64,000 bases of DNA from DAHVFK01 sp035310985 (GTDB taxonomy: Bacteria > Pseudomonadota > Gammaproteobacteria > Burkholderiales > SG8-39). Below are positions 28,472 through 36,849 of this stretch, one piece after another. Within the stretch, counting starts at the first letter, position 1; every line of letters starts with the position of its first letter. The stretch covers positions 124,001 to 188,000 of the forward strand of contig DATGDH010000139.1 in the NCBI GenBank assembly GCA_035310985.1. The letters are read 5' to 3'. Below the pieces are notes generated by a model. The model worked only from the letters and a program-made list of their open reading frames with translations. It had not been told where the DNA came from and searched no databases. The position numbers were made by a program, and so were the translations under genes.

Positions 28472-29616
28472 GATGCGTCTGGCCGCACGATGACCTTGGA
28501 ATTCGGCTGCAGCCGCAGCTGCCCGCGCGTGACAACCTTTTCTCTCGGGGTCACGCCCTTGGCGATGATCGTTTCTTCGCCTTCGGTACGCGCCACGGTC
28601 ACGCGACGTACTTCGATGGTCGAGTCGGCCGTGAGCACGTAAACGTACTCTCCCTGCGGGCCTGTCTGGACCGCGGCGGATGGCACGACGACCGCATCCT
28701 TCTGATCGTAGAGCTTGACCTTGACGGCGATGAATTGCCCCGGCCACAGCGCCAGATCGGTATTGTCGAATTGCGCGCGCAGCTTGATCGTTCCGGTGCT
28801 CGTATCGACGGCGTTGTCGATGAATACCAGGCGGCCGCGCGCAATCGGTGCGCTCGCGGCGTCCGAGCTGCTCGCGTCGACTTCGAGCGGGCCTTTGGCC
28901 ATATGCTGGCGCAGTTGAGCGAGACCCTGCTCCGGAACGGCGAATGTGACATAGACCGGCTTAACCTGGTTAATCACCACCAGCGGATTCGTGTCGTTCG
29001 CTTTCACCAAGTTTCCCAGCTGCAGCATGATGCGGCCCACGAAGCCGTCGATGGGTGACCGAATCGTGCAGTATTCGAAATTCAGGCGCGCCGTCTCGAG
29101 GGCCGCCTGGCTCGCCTTGAGCTGCGCTTCGGCGGTCTCGGCGTTAGTGCGGAATTGCGCGTACGCCTCCTTGGAGACGAAGTTTTTCTCGAGCAGGTCG
29201 AGATAGCGCCGTTCCTGCGAGCGCGCCTGATCGCGGCTCGCCGTGTCGCGCGCGACGTTCGCCTCGGCCTGGCGCAGTGCCGCGACGAACGGCCTTGCGT
29301 CCAGGCGGAAGAGCACCTCGTCGCGGCGCACCGCCTGCCCCTCGCGAAAACCCACCTCGACGATCTGGCCGTCGACCCGTGCCTTGACTGCCACCGAGGA
29401 GTAGGCATCGACGTTGCCAATAGCCCGCAAGTAAACTGGGACTGTTCGGCCGGTCGCGACGGCCACTGATACAGGCACCGGTGGTGCGCCGGCCGGACGC
29501 TTCTTTTCGGTGGGGCGAATGGCGCCGCCGATGTATACGAGCGCCGCGGCCGCTGCGACGACGAGCAGACCGCCGAGTGCCAGCAGCGGCGCGCGGCGTT
29601 GCACTTTGAGATTCAT
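28468..29616 (-). CDS. RND efflux periplasmic adaptor (membrane-fusion protein, MdtA-like)
   Basis: A 382-residue periplasmic adaptor with an N-terminal membrane anchor at about residues 10-31 (LLALGGLLVVAAAAALVYIG), lipoyl half-motifs (VKARVDGQIVEVGFREGQAV and YCTIRSPIDGFVGRI), an alpha-hairpin rich in Ala, Glu and Arg between them, and beta-barrel segments (VYVTFAVPEQ, LWPGQFIAVKV, PSAAVQTGPQGEYVYV). It links the inner-membrane pump to an outer-membrane channel. There is no Shine-Dalgarno sequence in front of its ATG; instead a 12-codon frame with a strong site ends directly before it (TAGATG), pointing to translational coupling. Confidence 0.9.
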   Translation of the reverse strand: MNLKVQRRAPLLALGGLLVVAAAAALVYIGGAIRPTEKKRPAGAPPVPVSVAVATGRTVPVYLRAIGNVDAYSSVAVKARVDGQIVEVGFREGQAVRRDEVLFRLDARPFVAALRQAEANVARDTASRDQARSQERRYLDLLEKNFVSKEAYAQFRTNAETAEAQLKASQAALETARLNFEYCTIRSPIDGFVGRIMLQLGNLVKANDTNPLVVINQVKPVYVTFAVPEQGLAQLRQHMAKGPLEVDASSSDAASAPIARGRLVFIDNAVDTSTGTIKLRAQFDNTDLALWPGQFIAVKVKLYDQKDAVVVPSAAVQTGPQGEYVYVLTADSTIEVRRVTVARTEGEETIIAKGVTPREKVVTRGQLRLQPNSKVIVRPDAS

Positions 29617-29652
29617 CTAAAGCGCCGGGGACGGGCAGGTCCAAACGTTCAT
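29617..29652 (-). CDS. Possible 11-residue leader peptide (MNVWTCPSPAL)
   Basis: On the minus strand a GGAGG at 29664-29660 is followed, after 7 nt, by an ATG at 29652. The frame encodes MNVWTCPSPAL and stops with TAG at 29619-29617, immediately before the ATG of the RND adaptor gene. The adaptor itself has no ribosome-binding site, so its translation may depend on this short frame. It is too short to assess by composition; the arrangement is what supports it. Confidence 0.45.
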   Translation of the reverse strand: MNVWTCPSPAL

Positions 29653-29695
29653 GAGTGCGCCTCCACCCGGTCTTCACATGCGCCGGGCGATGAAT

Positions 29696-30943
29696 CTACG
29701 GCAATGTCCGCTCCAAGGCAAAGAGATTCTCGATCGTTTCGCGGCTACGCACGAGATGCGCCTGACCGCCCTCGACAAGCACCTCGGCGGCGCGCGGGCG
29801 GGAGTTGTAGTTTGAGCTCATGCTCATGCCGTAGGCCCCGGCGGACATCACCGCGAGGAGGTCGCCTTCGCGTGCCGTCAGCCGTCGTTCGCGCGCGAGA
29901 AAATCGCCGCTTTCGCAAACCGGGCCGACCACATCGTAGAGCTCTGCGGAAGTGCCCGCTCGCGATTCACGCACCGGCCGTATCTCGTGCCAAGCGTCGT
30001 ACAGCGCCGGACGCAGCAGATCGTTCATCGCCGCGTCCACTACCAGGAAGTTCTTGGCGGGCCCGGGCTTCACGTACTCGACGCGGGTCAGCAGCACGCC
30101 GGCGTTACCGACGATGGAACGTCCGGGGTCGAAGATCAGCGTCTCGCGCCGGCCGCGAAGGGCAGCAACTGCCCCGGCGACGAAATCCGCGATCGGCTGT
30201 GGATTCTCGTCCCGGTACCTGATGCCGATGCCTCCCCCTACGTCGATGTGACCCAAGCGCACGCCGGCGGCCTCGATGCGAGCGGCAAGCGCCACGAGGC
30301 GTTCTACCGCGGCGACGAACGGCGCCCGGTCGGTTAGCTGCGACCCGACATGGCAGCCGATGCCACGCACCTCGATCGCGCTAAGGCGTGAGGCGCTAGC
30401 GTACAAGCGCTCGGCCTCCTCGTAGGGCACTCCGAATTTGTTGCGCCGCAGACCGGTCGAAATATAGGGATGCGTCTTCGGGTCGACGTCGGGATTTACG
30501 CGAAAGGCGACAGGCGCGCGCCTGCCAAGGCGTCGGGCGACCGCGTCGACCCGCGCGAGCTCGGCCTCGGATTCGAGGTTCAGGCAAAGAACCCCTGCTA
30601 GTAGCGCCTGCTCGATCTCGCGCTCGCTCTTCCCCACACCCGAGAACAGTGTCCTGCCCGCGTCGCCGCCGGCCGCCAATACGCGGGCCAGCTCGCCTCC
30701 CGAGACGATGTCGAAGCCGGCGCCGAGCCGCGCCATGAGCGAGAGCACAGCGAGATTGGAGTTTGCCTTGACCGAGTAGCAAATAAGCGCGTCGCGCGCC
30801 GCCAGCGCGCGGGAGAATTCCGAGTAGGCGACCTCGATCGCGGCGCGCGAGTAGACGTAGCACGGGGTCCCGAAGCGCTCCGCAATGCCTTCGAGCGGCA
30901 GCTGTTCGGCGCAGAGAACGCCGTCGCGGTATGCAAAAGCCAT
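29696..30943 (-). CDS. lysA: Diaminopimelate decarboxylase
   Basis: A 415-residue PLP-dependent fold-III decarboxylase making L-lysine from meso-diaminopimelate. The PLP lysine lies in CYSVKANSNLAVL near residue 56, followed by GAGFDIVSGGEL; the phosphate-binding GGGIGIRY lies near 235; the CESGDFLARER motif near 340 gives the catalytic cysteine; and YGMSMSSNYNSRPRAAEV closes the active site (YNSRPRAAEV). The gene starts 4 bp after the end of lptM on the same strand, the usual lptM-lysA order, though dapF does not follow here. Confidence 0.95.
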   Translation of the reverse strand: MAFAYRDGVLCAEQLPLEGIAERFGTPCYVYSRAAIEVAYSEFSRALAARDALICYSVKANSNLAVLSLMARLGAGFDIVSGGELARVLAAGGDAGRTLFSGVGKSEREIEQALLAGVLCLNLESEAELARVDAVARRLGRRAPVAFRVNPDVDPKTHPYISTGLRRNKFGVPYEEAERLYASASRLSAIEVRGIGCHVGSQLTDRAPFVAAVERLVALAARIEAAGVRLGHIDVGGGIGIRYRDENPQPIADFVAGAVAALRGRRETLIFDPGRSIVGNAGVLLTRVEYVKPGPAKNFLVVDAAMNDLLRPALYDAWHEIRPVRESRAGTSAELYDVVGPVCESGDFLARERRLTAREGDLLAVMSAGAYGMSMSSNYNSRPRAAEVLVEGGQAHLVRSRETIENLFALERTLP

Positions 30944-30947
30944 GGTG

Positions 30948-31133
30948 CTAGTGCTGGTCGGAGCTGGCGCCGTCTGGCGCCGGGCGCTCCGGATATGGAA
31001 CGGACTGGTACGGCTCCGGCTTTTTCGGCTTCATGCCTGGCGGCGGATTGTCGCGCAGGTAGAGCGGTCCTTTCTGGCCGCAGCCGGCGACGGCGAGCGC
31101 GGCGCTCAGAACGAGGAAAAGTGCAGTACGCAT
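30948..31133 (-). CDS. lptM: LPS translocon maturation lipoprotein LptM (YifL family)
   Basis: A 61-residue lipoprotein with a signal ending in the lipobox AVAGC, directly followed by the family signature CGQKGPLYLRDN near residue 18 and a proline-rich tail. LptM assists oxidative assembly of the LptD/E lipopolysaccharide translocon at the outer membrane. Small size and position between cyaY (divergent) and lysA are as expected for proteobacteria. Confidence 0.9.
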   Translation of the reverse strand: MRTALFLVLSAALAVAGCGQKGPLYLRDNPPPGMKPKKPEPYQSVPYPERPAPDGASSDQH

Positions 31134-31183
31134 CGCGCTGCAGCCGCTAAAATTATTATGCTATCACGCGTATTTCACCCGAC

Positions 31184-31504
31184 ATGACCGATTCCGAGTT
31201 TGAAGCACTCACCGCTGCCGCACTTGGGCGGGTCGAGCAGGCGCTGGAGGATAGCGGCGTGGATGCGGATGTGCAGAGCAAGTCCGGCGGAGTACTGGAG
31301 ATCGAGTTCGACAACGGCTCGAAGATGGTCATCAACCGGCAGGCCGCCGCGCGCGAACTGTGGGTCGCGGCGAAGAGCGGCGGATTTCACTTTCGCTGGG
31401 ACGGCGCCGTGTGGCGCGATACGCGTGATGGCAGCGAGCTGTTCGCCGTACTATCGAGGCTCGTGTCGGCGCAGAGCGGCAGGGGCGTGGTACTGCGCGG
31501 CTGA
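31184..31504 (+). CDS. cyaY: Frataxin-like iron-sulfur assembly protein CyaY
   Basis: A 106-residue frataxin homologue. The acidic first helix (TDSEFEALTAAALGRVEQALED) and the sheet region GGVLEIEFDNGSKMVINRQ, then ELWVAAKSGGFHFRW, match the family; key parts are LEIEFDNGSKMVINRQ and WVAAKSGGFHF. CyaY modulates iron delivery and activity of the IscS/IscU machinery in the cytoplasm. The 50-bp gap to the divergent lptM gene is AT-rich and must hold both promoters. Confidence 0.95.
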   Translation: MTDSEFEALTAAALGRVEQALEDSGVDADVQSKSGGVLEIEFDNGSKMVINRQAAARELWVAAKSGGFHFRWDGAVWRDTRDGSELFAVLSRLVSAQSGRGVVLRG

Positions 31505-31516
31505 GGCCGAGACGTC

Positions 31517-33823
31517 CTAATTGCCAGAGGAAGGTGTCACGTAATCGTCCATCGGCGTGAACGAAGGCTGCGGAGCGCGCGGCACATTCTCCTCGTAGAA
31601 ATACTCCAGTATCGGAGCTGAATCATTCGGGATCGTCGGATCTGGCCCGGTTTCCACGCGGACCACGCCTGGCGGCATCACGCGCGGCATCTCCGGGACG
31701 CCGTTGAGCACCTGCTCCATATATCCCATCCAGATCGGTAACGCGACCGCGGCTCCGGTCTGATTACGTCCCAGCGATTTCGGCTGATCGAAGCCAACCC
31801 AGGCGATACCCACGACGGTCGGCTGATAGCCGCAAAACCACGCGTCTACGAAGTCGTTCGTCGTGCCGGTCTTGCCGGCGATATCGTGCCGGCCAAGGCG
31901 CGCGGCGCGCGCCGCCGTACCGTACGTAACCACGTCCTGCATCATGCTGTCGATAATAAAGGCATTACGGGCGTCGATGACTCGTTGCGTACCTTCTGCG
32001 GCACGCTGCGGATGCGCAACGGCCACCGGCTCTCCGCGATCGTCGACCACCTTCTGGATGTAGTAGGGCTGCACGAGGTAGCCGCCGTTTGCAAATACCG
32101 AGTAGGCGCGTGCCATCTGCAACGGCGTCACCGATCCGGCACCGAGCGCCATCGTCAAATACGGCGGGTGCTTGTCGGCGTCGAACCCGAAGCGAGTGAT
32201 GTAGTCCTGGGCGTATTTCGGGCCGATCGCCTGCAAGATTCGGATCGACACCATGTTCTTCGATTTCGCCAGGGCTGTGCGCAGGCGCATTGGCCCATCG
32301 AACGTACCGTCGTAATTGCTCGGCTCCCAAACCTGGCCCCCGGTTACTTCAGGCTCGATTACGAGCGGTTCGTCGGGCACCACAGTGGCCGGCGTAAAGC
32401 CCTTTTCCAGCGCCGCGGAATAGATGAATGGCTTGAACGATGACCCGGGCTGGCGCCAAGCTTGGATGACGTGGTTGTACTTGTTTCGATCAAAATCGAA
32501 CCCGCCTACCAATGCGCGGATCGCGCCGTCCTGCGGATCGAGGGCGACGAATGCCGATTCGGCATCCGGCAGTTGCACGATCTGCCAGTGCTTCCCGTCT
32601 GCAAGTTGCACGCGCACGATCGCCCCGCGTCGGATGCGCTTTTGCGGCGCAGCCTTCGGGCTAAGCGACGCAGCCGCGAACTTGAGCCCGTCGCCCGAGA
32701 TCTTGATCGTCTCGCCGCTGTGCAACACGGCCGATACCGCTTTGGGGTTTTCCTCGATCACCACTGCGGCAAGCAGCTCGTCGTTGTCCGGATAGTCCGC
32801 AAGAGCATCCTCGTAGTCTTCCTCGTGCGCGTCGTCGGGCAGCTTGGCGAAGCCCTCCGGCCCGCGATACCCGTGCCGCCTGTCGTAGTCCATGAGGCCC
32901 CTGCGTAGCGATTCGTAGGCTGCCTCCTGGTCTGATTTGCGGATAGTGGTGTATACGCGGAAGCCTCGCGTGTATGCGTCCTGACCATACTGCTCGTACA
33001 TCGCCTGACGTACCATCTCCGCCAGATAGTCGGCGTGTACCGCATACTCTGAGGCAGTTCGAGGCGCGCGCCGCAATGGCGCTTTGAGTGCTTCTTCTTG
33101 CTGCGCCTCGGTGATGTAGCCCAGCGCTCTCATGCGACGCAAGACGTAACGCTGGCGCTGTCGTGCGCGCTGTGGGCTGGTGATCGGGTTGTAACTCGAA
33201 GGTGCCTTGGGTAAGCCCGCCAACATCGCGGCCTCACCCAAGGTCAGTTTGTCGAGCGACTTGCCGAAATAAGTCTGTGCCGCCGCTGCGAAGCCATAGG
33301 CACGCTGTCCAAGATAGATCTGATTGATATACAGCTCGAGAATCTGGTCCTTCGTGAGGCTGTGCTCGATTTTGAAGGCCAGTAGGGCCTCATACAGCTT
33401 GCGCGTCAGCGTCTTCTCGGACGAAAGAAAGAAGTTGCGCGCGACCTGCATGGTGATCGTGCTTGCGCCTTGCCTGCGTCCGCCGGCGAGCAGATTGGAG
33501 TAGGCGGCACGTAGCACGCCGGCATAGTCAATGCCCGTGTGCTGATAAAAGCGCTCGTCCTCCGCGGCGATGATCGCGCTCTTGAGTGTCTGCGGTACCT
33601 CGGCAATCGAGATTACGGAGCGGCGCTCCTCGCCGAATTCGCCGATCAGTTCCCCGTCCGCCGTATACACGCGCAGCGGGACTTTTGGCTGGTAATCGGT
33701 GAGCGAGTCGAGTGACGGAAGGTTCGGGTAGGCGAGCAACAGCACGAGCGCGGCAATGCCGGCGCCGACCACGAATAATCCCGCGAGTAGAGCCAGCGGG
33801 AACAGCAAAAAACGACGCCACAT
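31517..33823 (-). CDS. mrcA: Penicillin-binding protein 1A (bifunctional transglycosylase/transpeptidase)
   Basis: A 768-residue class A PBP that polymerises and cross-links peptidoglycan in the periplasm. It has a membrane anchor at about residues 7-30, a glycosyltransferase domain with the catalytic glutamate in AAEDERFYQHTGID and QGASTITMQVARNFFLS, and a transpeptidase domain with SxxK in RQPGSSFKPF near residue 470, SxN in KSKNMVSIR and KTGTT in IAGKTGTTNDF near 670. An OB-like insert lies between them, as in PBP1A. The ATG at 33823 is preceded in frame by a TTG at 33826. It is divergent from pilM, the classical ponA-pilMNOPQ arrangement. Confidence 0.95.
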   Translation of the reverse strand: MWRRFLLFPLALLAGLFVVGAGIAALVLLLAYPNLPSLDSLTDYQPKVPLRVYTADGELIGEFGEERRSVISIAEVPQTLKSAIIAAEDERFYQHTGIDYAGVLRAAYSNLLAGGRRQGASTITMQVARNFFLSSEKTLTRKLYEALLAFKIEHSLTKDQILELYINQIYLGQRAYGFAAAAQTYFGKSLDKLTLGEAAMLAGLPKAPSSYNPITSPQRARQRQRYVLRRMRALGYITEAQQEEALKAPLRRAPRTASEYAVHADYLAEMVRQAMYEQYGQDAYTRGFRVYTTIRKSDQEAAYESLRRGLMDYDRRHGYRGPEGFAKLPDDAHEEDYEDALADYPDNDELLAAVVIEENPKAVSAVLHSGETIKISGDGLKFAAASLSPKAAPQKRIRRGAIVRVQLADGKHWQIVQLPDAESAFVALDPQDGAIRALVGGFDFDRNKYNHVIQAWRQPGSSFKPFIYSAALEKGFTPATVVPDEPLVIEPEVTGGQVWEPSNYDGTFDGPMRLRTALAKSKNMVSIRILQAIGPKYAQDYITRFGFDADKHPPYLTMALGAGSVTPLQMARAYSVFANGGYLVQPYYIQKVVDDRGEPVAVAHPQRAAEGTQRVIDARNAFIIDSMMQDVVTYGTAARAARLGRHDIAGKTGTTNDFVDAWFCGYQPTVVGIAWVGFDQPKSLGRNQTGAAVALPIWMGYMEQVLNGVPEMPRVMPPGVVRVETGPDPTIPNDSAPILEYFYEENVPRAPQPSFTPMDDYVTPSSGN

Positions 33824-33877
33824 CAAGGGAGTTAGCCCGAAATCGCGGGCCTAGGCACCGGACGCGAGAGAGAGGGC

Positions 33878-33906
33878 ATTATAGGGGTTCTGGCCCTGTG
33901 GAAAAT
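33878..33906 (-). promoter_or_regulatory. Predicted promoter for the PBP1A gene
   Basis: On the minus strand a perfect TATAAT lies at 33883-33878, about 54 bp upstream of the ATG. The -35 region is weak (ATTTTC at 33906-33901 with 17-bp spacing). Confidence 0.45.
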
Positions 33907-33995
33907 TCACTAGACACTAGCTAGGCTTGTTGCTAGCATTTAACGCAATTTCTACGTATTGCGCCTAACACGCCGGAGCGCAAGGGAAAATAACG

Positions 33996-35072
33996 ATGGA
34001 ACTGGACATTTTCAAGCCGAAGACGCCGCCGTTGTTCGGGCTGGATATCAGTTCGTCGTCGGTCAAGATGCTGGAAATTGTGGAAGCGGGAAAGGGGGCC
34101 TATCGCGTCGAGCGCTACGCAATAGAGCCATTGCCGCGCGAAGCTGTCGTCGACGGCAACATCAATAACTTGGAGACCGTAGCCGAAGCGGTAAAGCGCG
34201 CGCACAAGCGGCTTGCGACGCGCACCAAGCACGTCGCCATGGCAGTCCCATCCGGTGCCGTGATTACGAAGAAAATCATCGTACAAGCTGGGTTGCGTGA
34301 AGAAGAGCTCGAGGTACAGGTCGAAACCGAGGCCAATCAGTACATTCCGTTCGCTCTGGATGAAGTGAATCTTGACTTCCAGCGGATCGGGCCCGCGCCT
34401 TCGAGTCCTGACGAGGAGGAAGTGCTAATCGCCGCAACCCGCAAAGAGAAGGTTGAGGACCGCGTTGCGGTGGCCGAGTCCGCGGGACTCAAGGCTCTGG
34501 TCATGGACGTCGAGTCCTATGCGCAGCAAAGCGCCCTCTCGCTCGTGGTCCAACAACTGCCGGGCGGAGGCAAGGATCAGAACATCGCGGTTGTGGATAT
34601 TGGCGCCAACGTGATGAACGTTACCGTGCTGCGCAACGAGCAGTCGGTCTACACCAGAGAGCAGGCATTCGGTGGAAACCAGCTCACGCAGGATATCGTT
34701 AGTCGCTACGGCATGAGTGTGGATGAGGCCGAGAACGCGAAGCGTTCGGGCGGCTTGCCGGACGATTTTGAAGCCGAAGTGTTGCGTCCGTTCATGGACA
34801 ACCTTTCTATGGAGGTCCAACGCGCGCTGCAGTTCTTCTTCACTTCTACGCAATACAGCAGCGTCGACCAGATTCTCCTTGCGGGCGGATCCGCTGTTAT
34901 TCCAGGCCTGGACGAAGCGGTGCATACGCGCACGCAGGTTTCGTGCATGGTCGCCAATCCATTCGCGGCGATGCAAACGTCGCCTCGTATCCAGCTGAAA
35001 CGTCTGATTGTTGACGCACCTTCGCTGATCATCACCTGCGGGCTGGCTATGCGGAGGTTCGATCCGTTATGA
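33996..35072 (+). CDS. pilM: Type IV pilus inner-membrane platform protein PilM
   Basis: A 358-residue actin-like ATPase-fold protein at the cytoplasmic face of the pilus machine. It has the nucleotide-binding start GLDISSSSVKMLEI near residue 12, PSGAVITKKIIVQAG, the second phosphate motif VVDIGANVMNVTVL near 190 and the adenosine motif ILLAGGSAVIPGLDEAV near 290. PilM recruits the N-terminus of PilN. The ATG follows AAGGGAAAATAACG. First gene of pilMNOPQ; it overlaps pilN by 4 bp. Confidence 0.95.
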   Translation: MELDIFKPKTPPLFGLDISSSSVKMLEIVEAGKGAYRVERYAIEPLPREAVVDGNINNLETVAEAVKRAHKRLATRTKHVAMAVPSGAVITKKIIVQAGLREEELEVQVETEANQYIPFALDEVNLDFQRIGPAPSSPDEEEVLIAATRKEKVEDRVAVAESAGLKALVMDVESYAQQSALSLVVQQLPGGGKDQNIAVVDIGANVMNVTVLRNEQSVYTREQAFGGNQLTQDIVSRYGMSVDEAENAKRSGGLPDDFEAEVLRPFMDNLSMEVQRALQFFFTSTQYSSVDQILLAGGSAVIPGLDEAVHTRTQVSCMVANPFAAMQTSPRIQLKRLIVDAPSLIITCGLAMRRFDPL

Positions 35073-35674
35073 GCTCGATTCGCATCAACCTGCTCCCGCA
35101 CCGCGACGAGCGACGCAAGCGCGCGCGCACCCATTTCGCGGTGCTCGGCGCGATGACGTTTGTGCTCGGCCTGGTCATTGTCGGAGCCGTGCATATCGTG
35201 AACGCGCAGCGCATCGCAGCTCAGGAGGATCGCAATACGTTCCTCAAGGGCGAGATCGCAAAGCTCGACAAGCAGATTGCCGACATCAAGAAGCTGAAGG
35301 ACGAGATCCAAGCACTTCTCGCGCGCAAACAAGTCATTGAGACGCTTCAGGCTGACCGTGCGCAAACCGTGCACTTGCTCGATCAACTCGTGCGACAGAT
35401 GCCGGAAGGCGTATATCTCAAGTCGGTAAAGCAAAAGGGTCTTGCCGTGAATCTCGACGGCTACGCGCAGTCGAATGCTCGCGTTTCCACGCTCATGCGC
35501 AATATCGAGTCGTCTCCATGGCTGGAAAAGCCAGCACTGGTGGAGATCAAGGCGACCCTGGTCAACAAGCAGCGCGTGTCCGAGTTCAACCTGAATTTGT
35601 CGCTCAAGCCGGTCAAGCCGGAACAGGACAAGGGCGGCAAGCCGGGCGCCAAGGCGCCGGTCACGAAGGGGTAG
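35069..35674 (+). CDS. pilN: Type IV pilus alignment protein PilN
   Basis: A 201-residue bitopic protein starting with the PilM-binding motif IRINLLPHRDERRKRAR at residues 3-20 (INLLPHR is conserved), one transmembrane helix at about 22-44 (FAVLGAMTFVLGLVIVGAV), a coiled-coil stretch to about 100 and a ferredoxin-like periplasmic domain. With PilO it forms the alignment complex between PilM and PilP-PilQ. Coupled to pilM by ATGA. Confidence 0.95.
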   Translation: MSSIRINLLPHRDERRKRARTHFAVLGAMTFVLGLVIVGAVHIVNAQRIAAQEDRNTFLKGEIAKLDKQIADIKKLKDEIQALLARKQVIETLQADRAQTVHLLDQLVRQMPEGVYLKSVKQKGLAVNLDGYAQSNARVSTLMRNIESSPWLEKPALVEIKATLVNKQRVSEFNLNLSLKPVKPEQDKGGKPGAKAPVTKG

Positions 35675-35677
35675 GAC

Positions 35678-36325
35678 GTGGCGATCAACTTCAACAAGAT
35701 CGTAGATGACTTCAGGCGCCTCAACCCACGCGACCCGGGAACGTGGCCGGCAATCCCGAAGTTGACCGCACTAGCTGCAGTGCTGGTCGTATTGCCCGTG
35801 GCGGCCTATTTCCTCGACTGGCAGTCGCAGCTCGCCGAGCTCGACGCCGGCCAGCAGCAGGAGAAGAAGCTCAAGGAGGATTACGTCAACAAGAAGCGCC
35901 AGGCGATCAACCTTGACCTGTATCGCCAACAGCTACGCGAGATCGACACGCAGTTTGGCGCTTTGCTCCGACAGCTTCCCAACAAGTCCCAGATGGACGC
36001 CTTGCTCGTAGACATCAACCAGGCCGGATTGGGTCGCGGGCTGCAGTTCGAGCTGTTCAAGCCGGCGCCGGCCGAGACGGTCAGAGAGTTCTACGCCGAG
36101 CTCCCCATCCAGATAAAGGTCGTCGGCAACTACCATGACATGGGGGCTTTCGCGAGCGACGTTGGCCAGCTCTCTCGCATTGTCACGCTTAACGACGTGT
36201 CAATCGTGGCGGCGAAGGACGGCAATCTGCAAATGGAAGCGACCGCACGCACGTTCCGCTACCTCGACGAAGAGGAAATCGCCGCGCAGCGTAAAGCACA
36301 GCAGGCGGGCAAGGGTCGGAGATGA
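35678..36325 (+). CDS. pilO: Type IV pilus alignment protein PilO
   Basis: A 215-residue bitopic inner-membrane protein: short cytoplasmic N-terminus, one transmembrane helix at about residues 30-48 (ALAAVLVVLPVAAYFLDW), a coiled coil (QLAELDAGQQQEKKLKEDY) and a periplasmic domain with LPNKSQMDALLVDINQAG and ELPIQIKVVGNYHDMGAF, the latter being the family's best-conserved strand (VVGNYHDMGAF). It pairs with PilN. The GTG start at 35678 follows GTAGGAC immediately after the pilN stop. Confidence 0.94.
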   Translation: MAINFNKIVDDFRRLNPRDPGTWPAIPKLTALAAVLVVLPVAAYFLDWQSQLAELDAGQQQEKKLKEDYVNKKRQAINLDLYRQQLREIDTQFGALLRQLPNKSQMDALLVDINQAGLGRGLQFELFKPAPAETVREFYAELPIQIKVVGNYHDMGAFASDVGQLSRIVTLNDVSIVAAKDGNLQMEATARTFRYLDEEEIAAQRKAQQAGKGRR

Positions 36326-36849
36326 AGAAGATCATCGTATTGGCAAGTGCGGTCTTGCTCGCGGGGTGCGGAGCCGACGAGCACAGTGACCTCAAGCAGG
36401 AGCTAAACGCGCTGACCAAGGACCTGCGCGGACACGTGGCCCCCTTGCCCCAGGTGAAGCCGTACGAGCCAGTTCCCTATACGGCCGAGGCGCTGATCGA
36501 TCCGTTCTTGCCCGATCGGATCATAGTCGCGCAGCCCGGCCGCGCGACCGGCGGAAGGGGCAAGCTTGCGCCAGATCCCAACCGCCCCAAGGAGCCGCTG
36601 GAAGCATTTCCGCTTGAGTCGATCCACATGGTCGGCACGATTACGGAGCGCAAACAGACCTTCGGCTTGGTGACGGCAGGGCAGAACCTTTATCGCGTCA
36701 GGAAGGGCAACTATATGGGCCAGAACTTCGGCGTGATTACGTCGATCACAGACGGCCAGATCGACCTCAAGGAACTGGTCCAGGATAGTAGCGGCGAGTG
36801 GGTGGAACGCGCCAGCGCGCTGCAATTGCAGGAGGTAAGCAAACGATGA
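36322..36849 (+). CDS. pilP: Type IV pilus lipoprotein PilP
   Basis: A 175-residue inner-membrane lipoprotein with lipobox LLAGC near residue 16, an unstructured proline-rich linker (PYEPVPYTAEALIDPFLP, with the conserved DPF) and a C-terminal beta-domain (LESIHMVGTITERKQTFGLV, YRVRKGNYMGQNFGVI; VGTI and VRKGNYMG are conserved). It bridges PilNO to the secretin PilQ. Overlaps pilO and pilQ by 4 bp each. Confidence 0.95.
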   Translation: MKKIIVLASAVLLAGCGADEHSDLKQELNALTKDLRGHVAPLPQVKPYEPVPYTAEALIDPFLPDRIIVAQPGRATGGRGKLAPDPNRPKEPLEAFPLESIHMVGTITERKQTFGLVTAGQNLYRVRKGNYMGQNFGVITSITDGQIDLKELVQDSSGEWVERASALQLQEVSKR

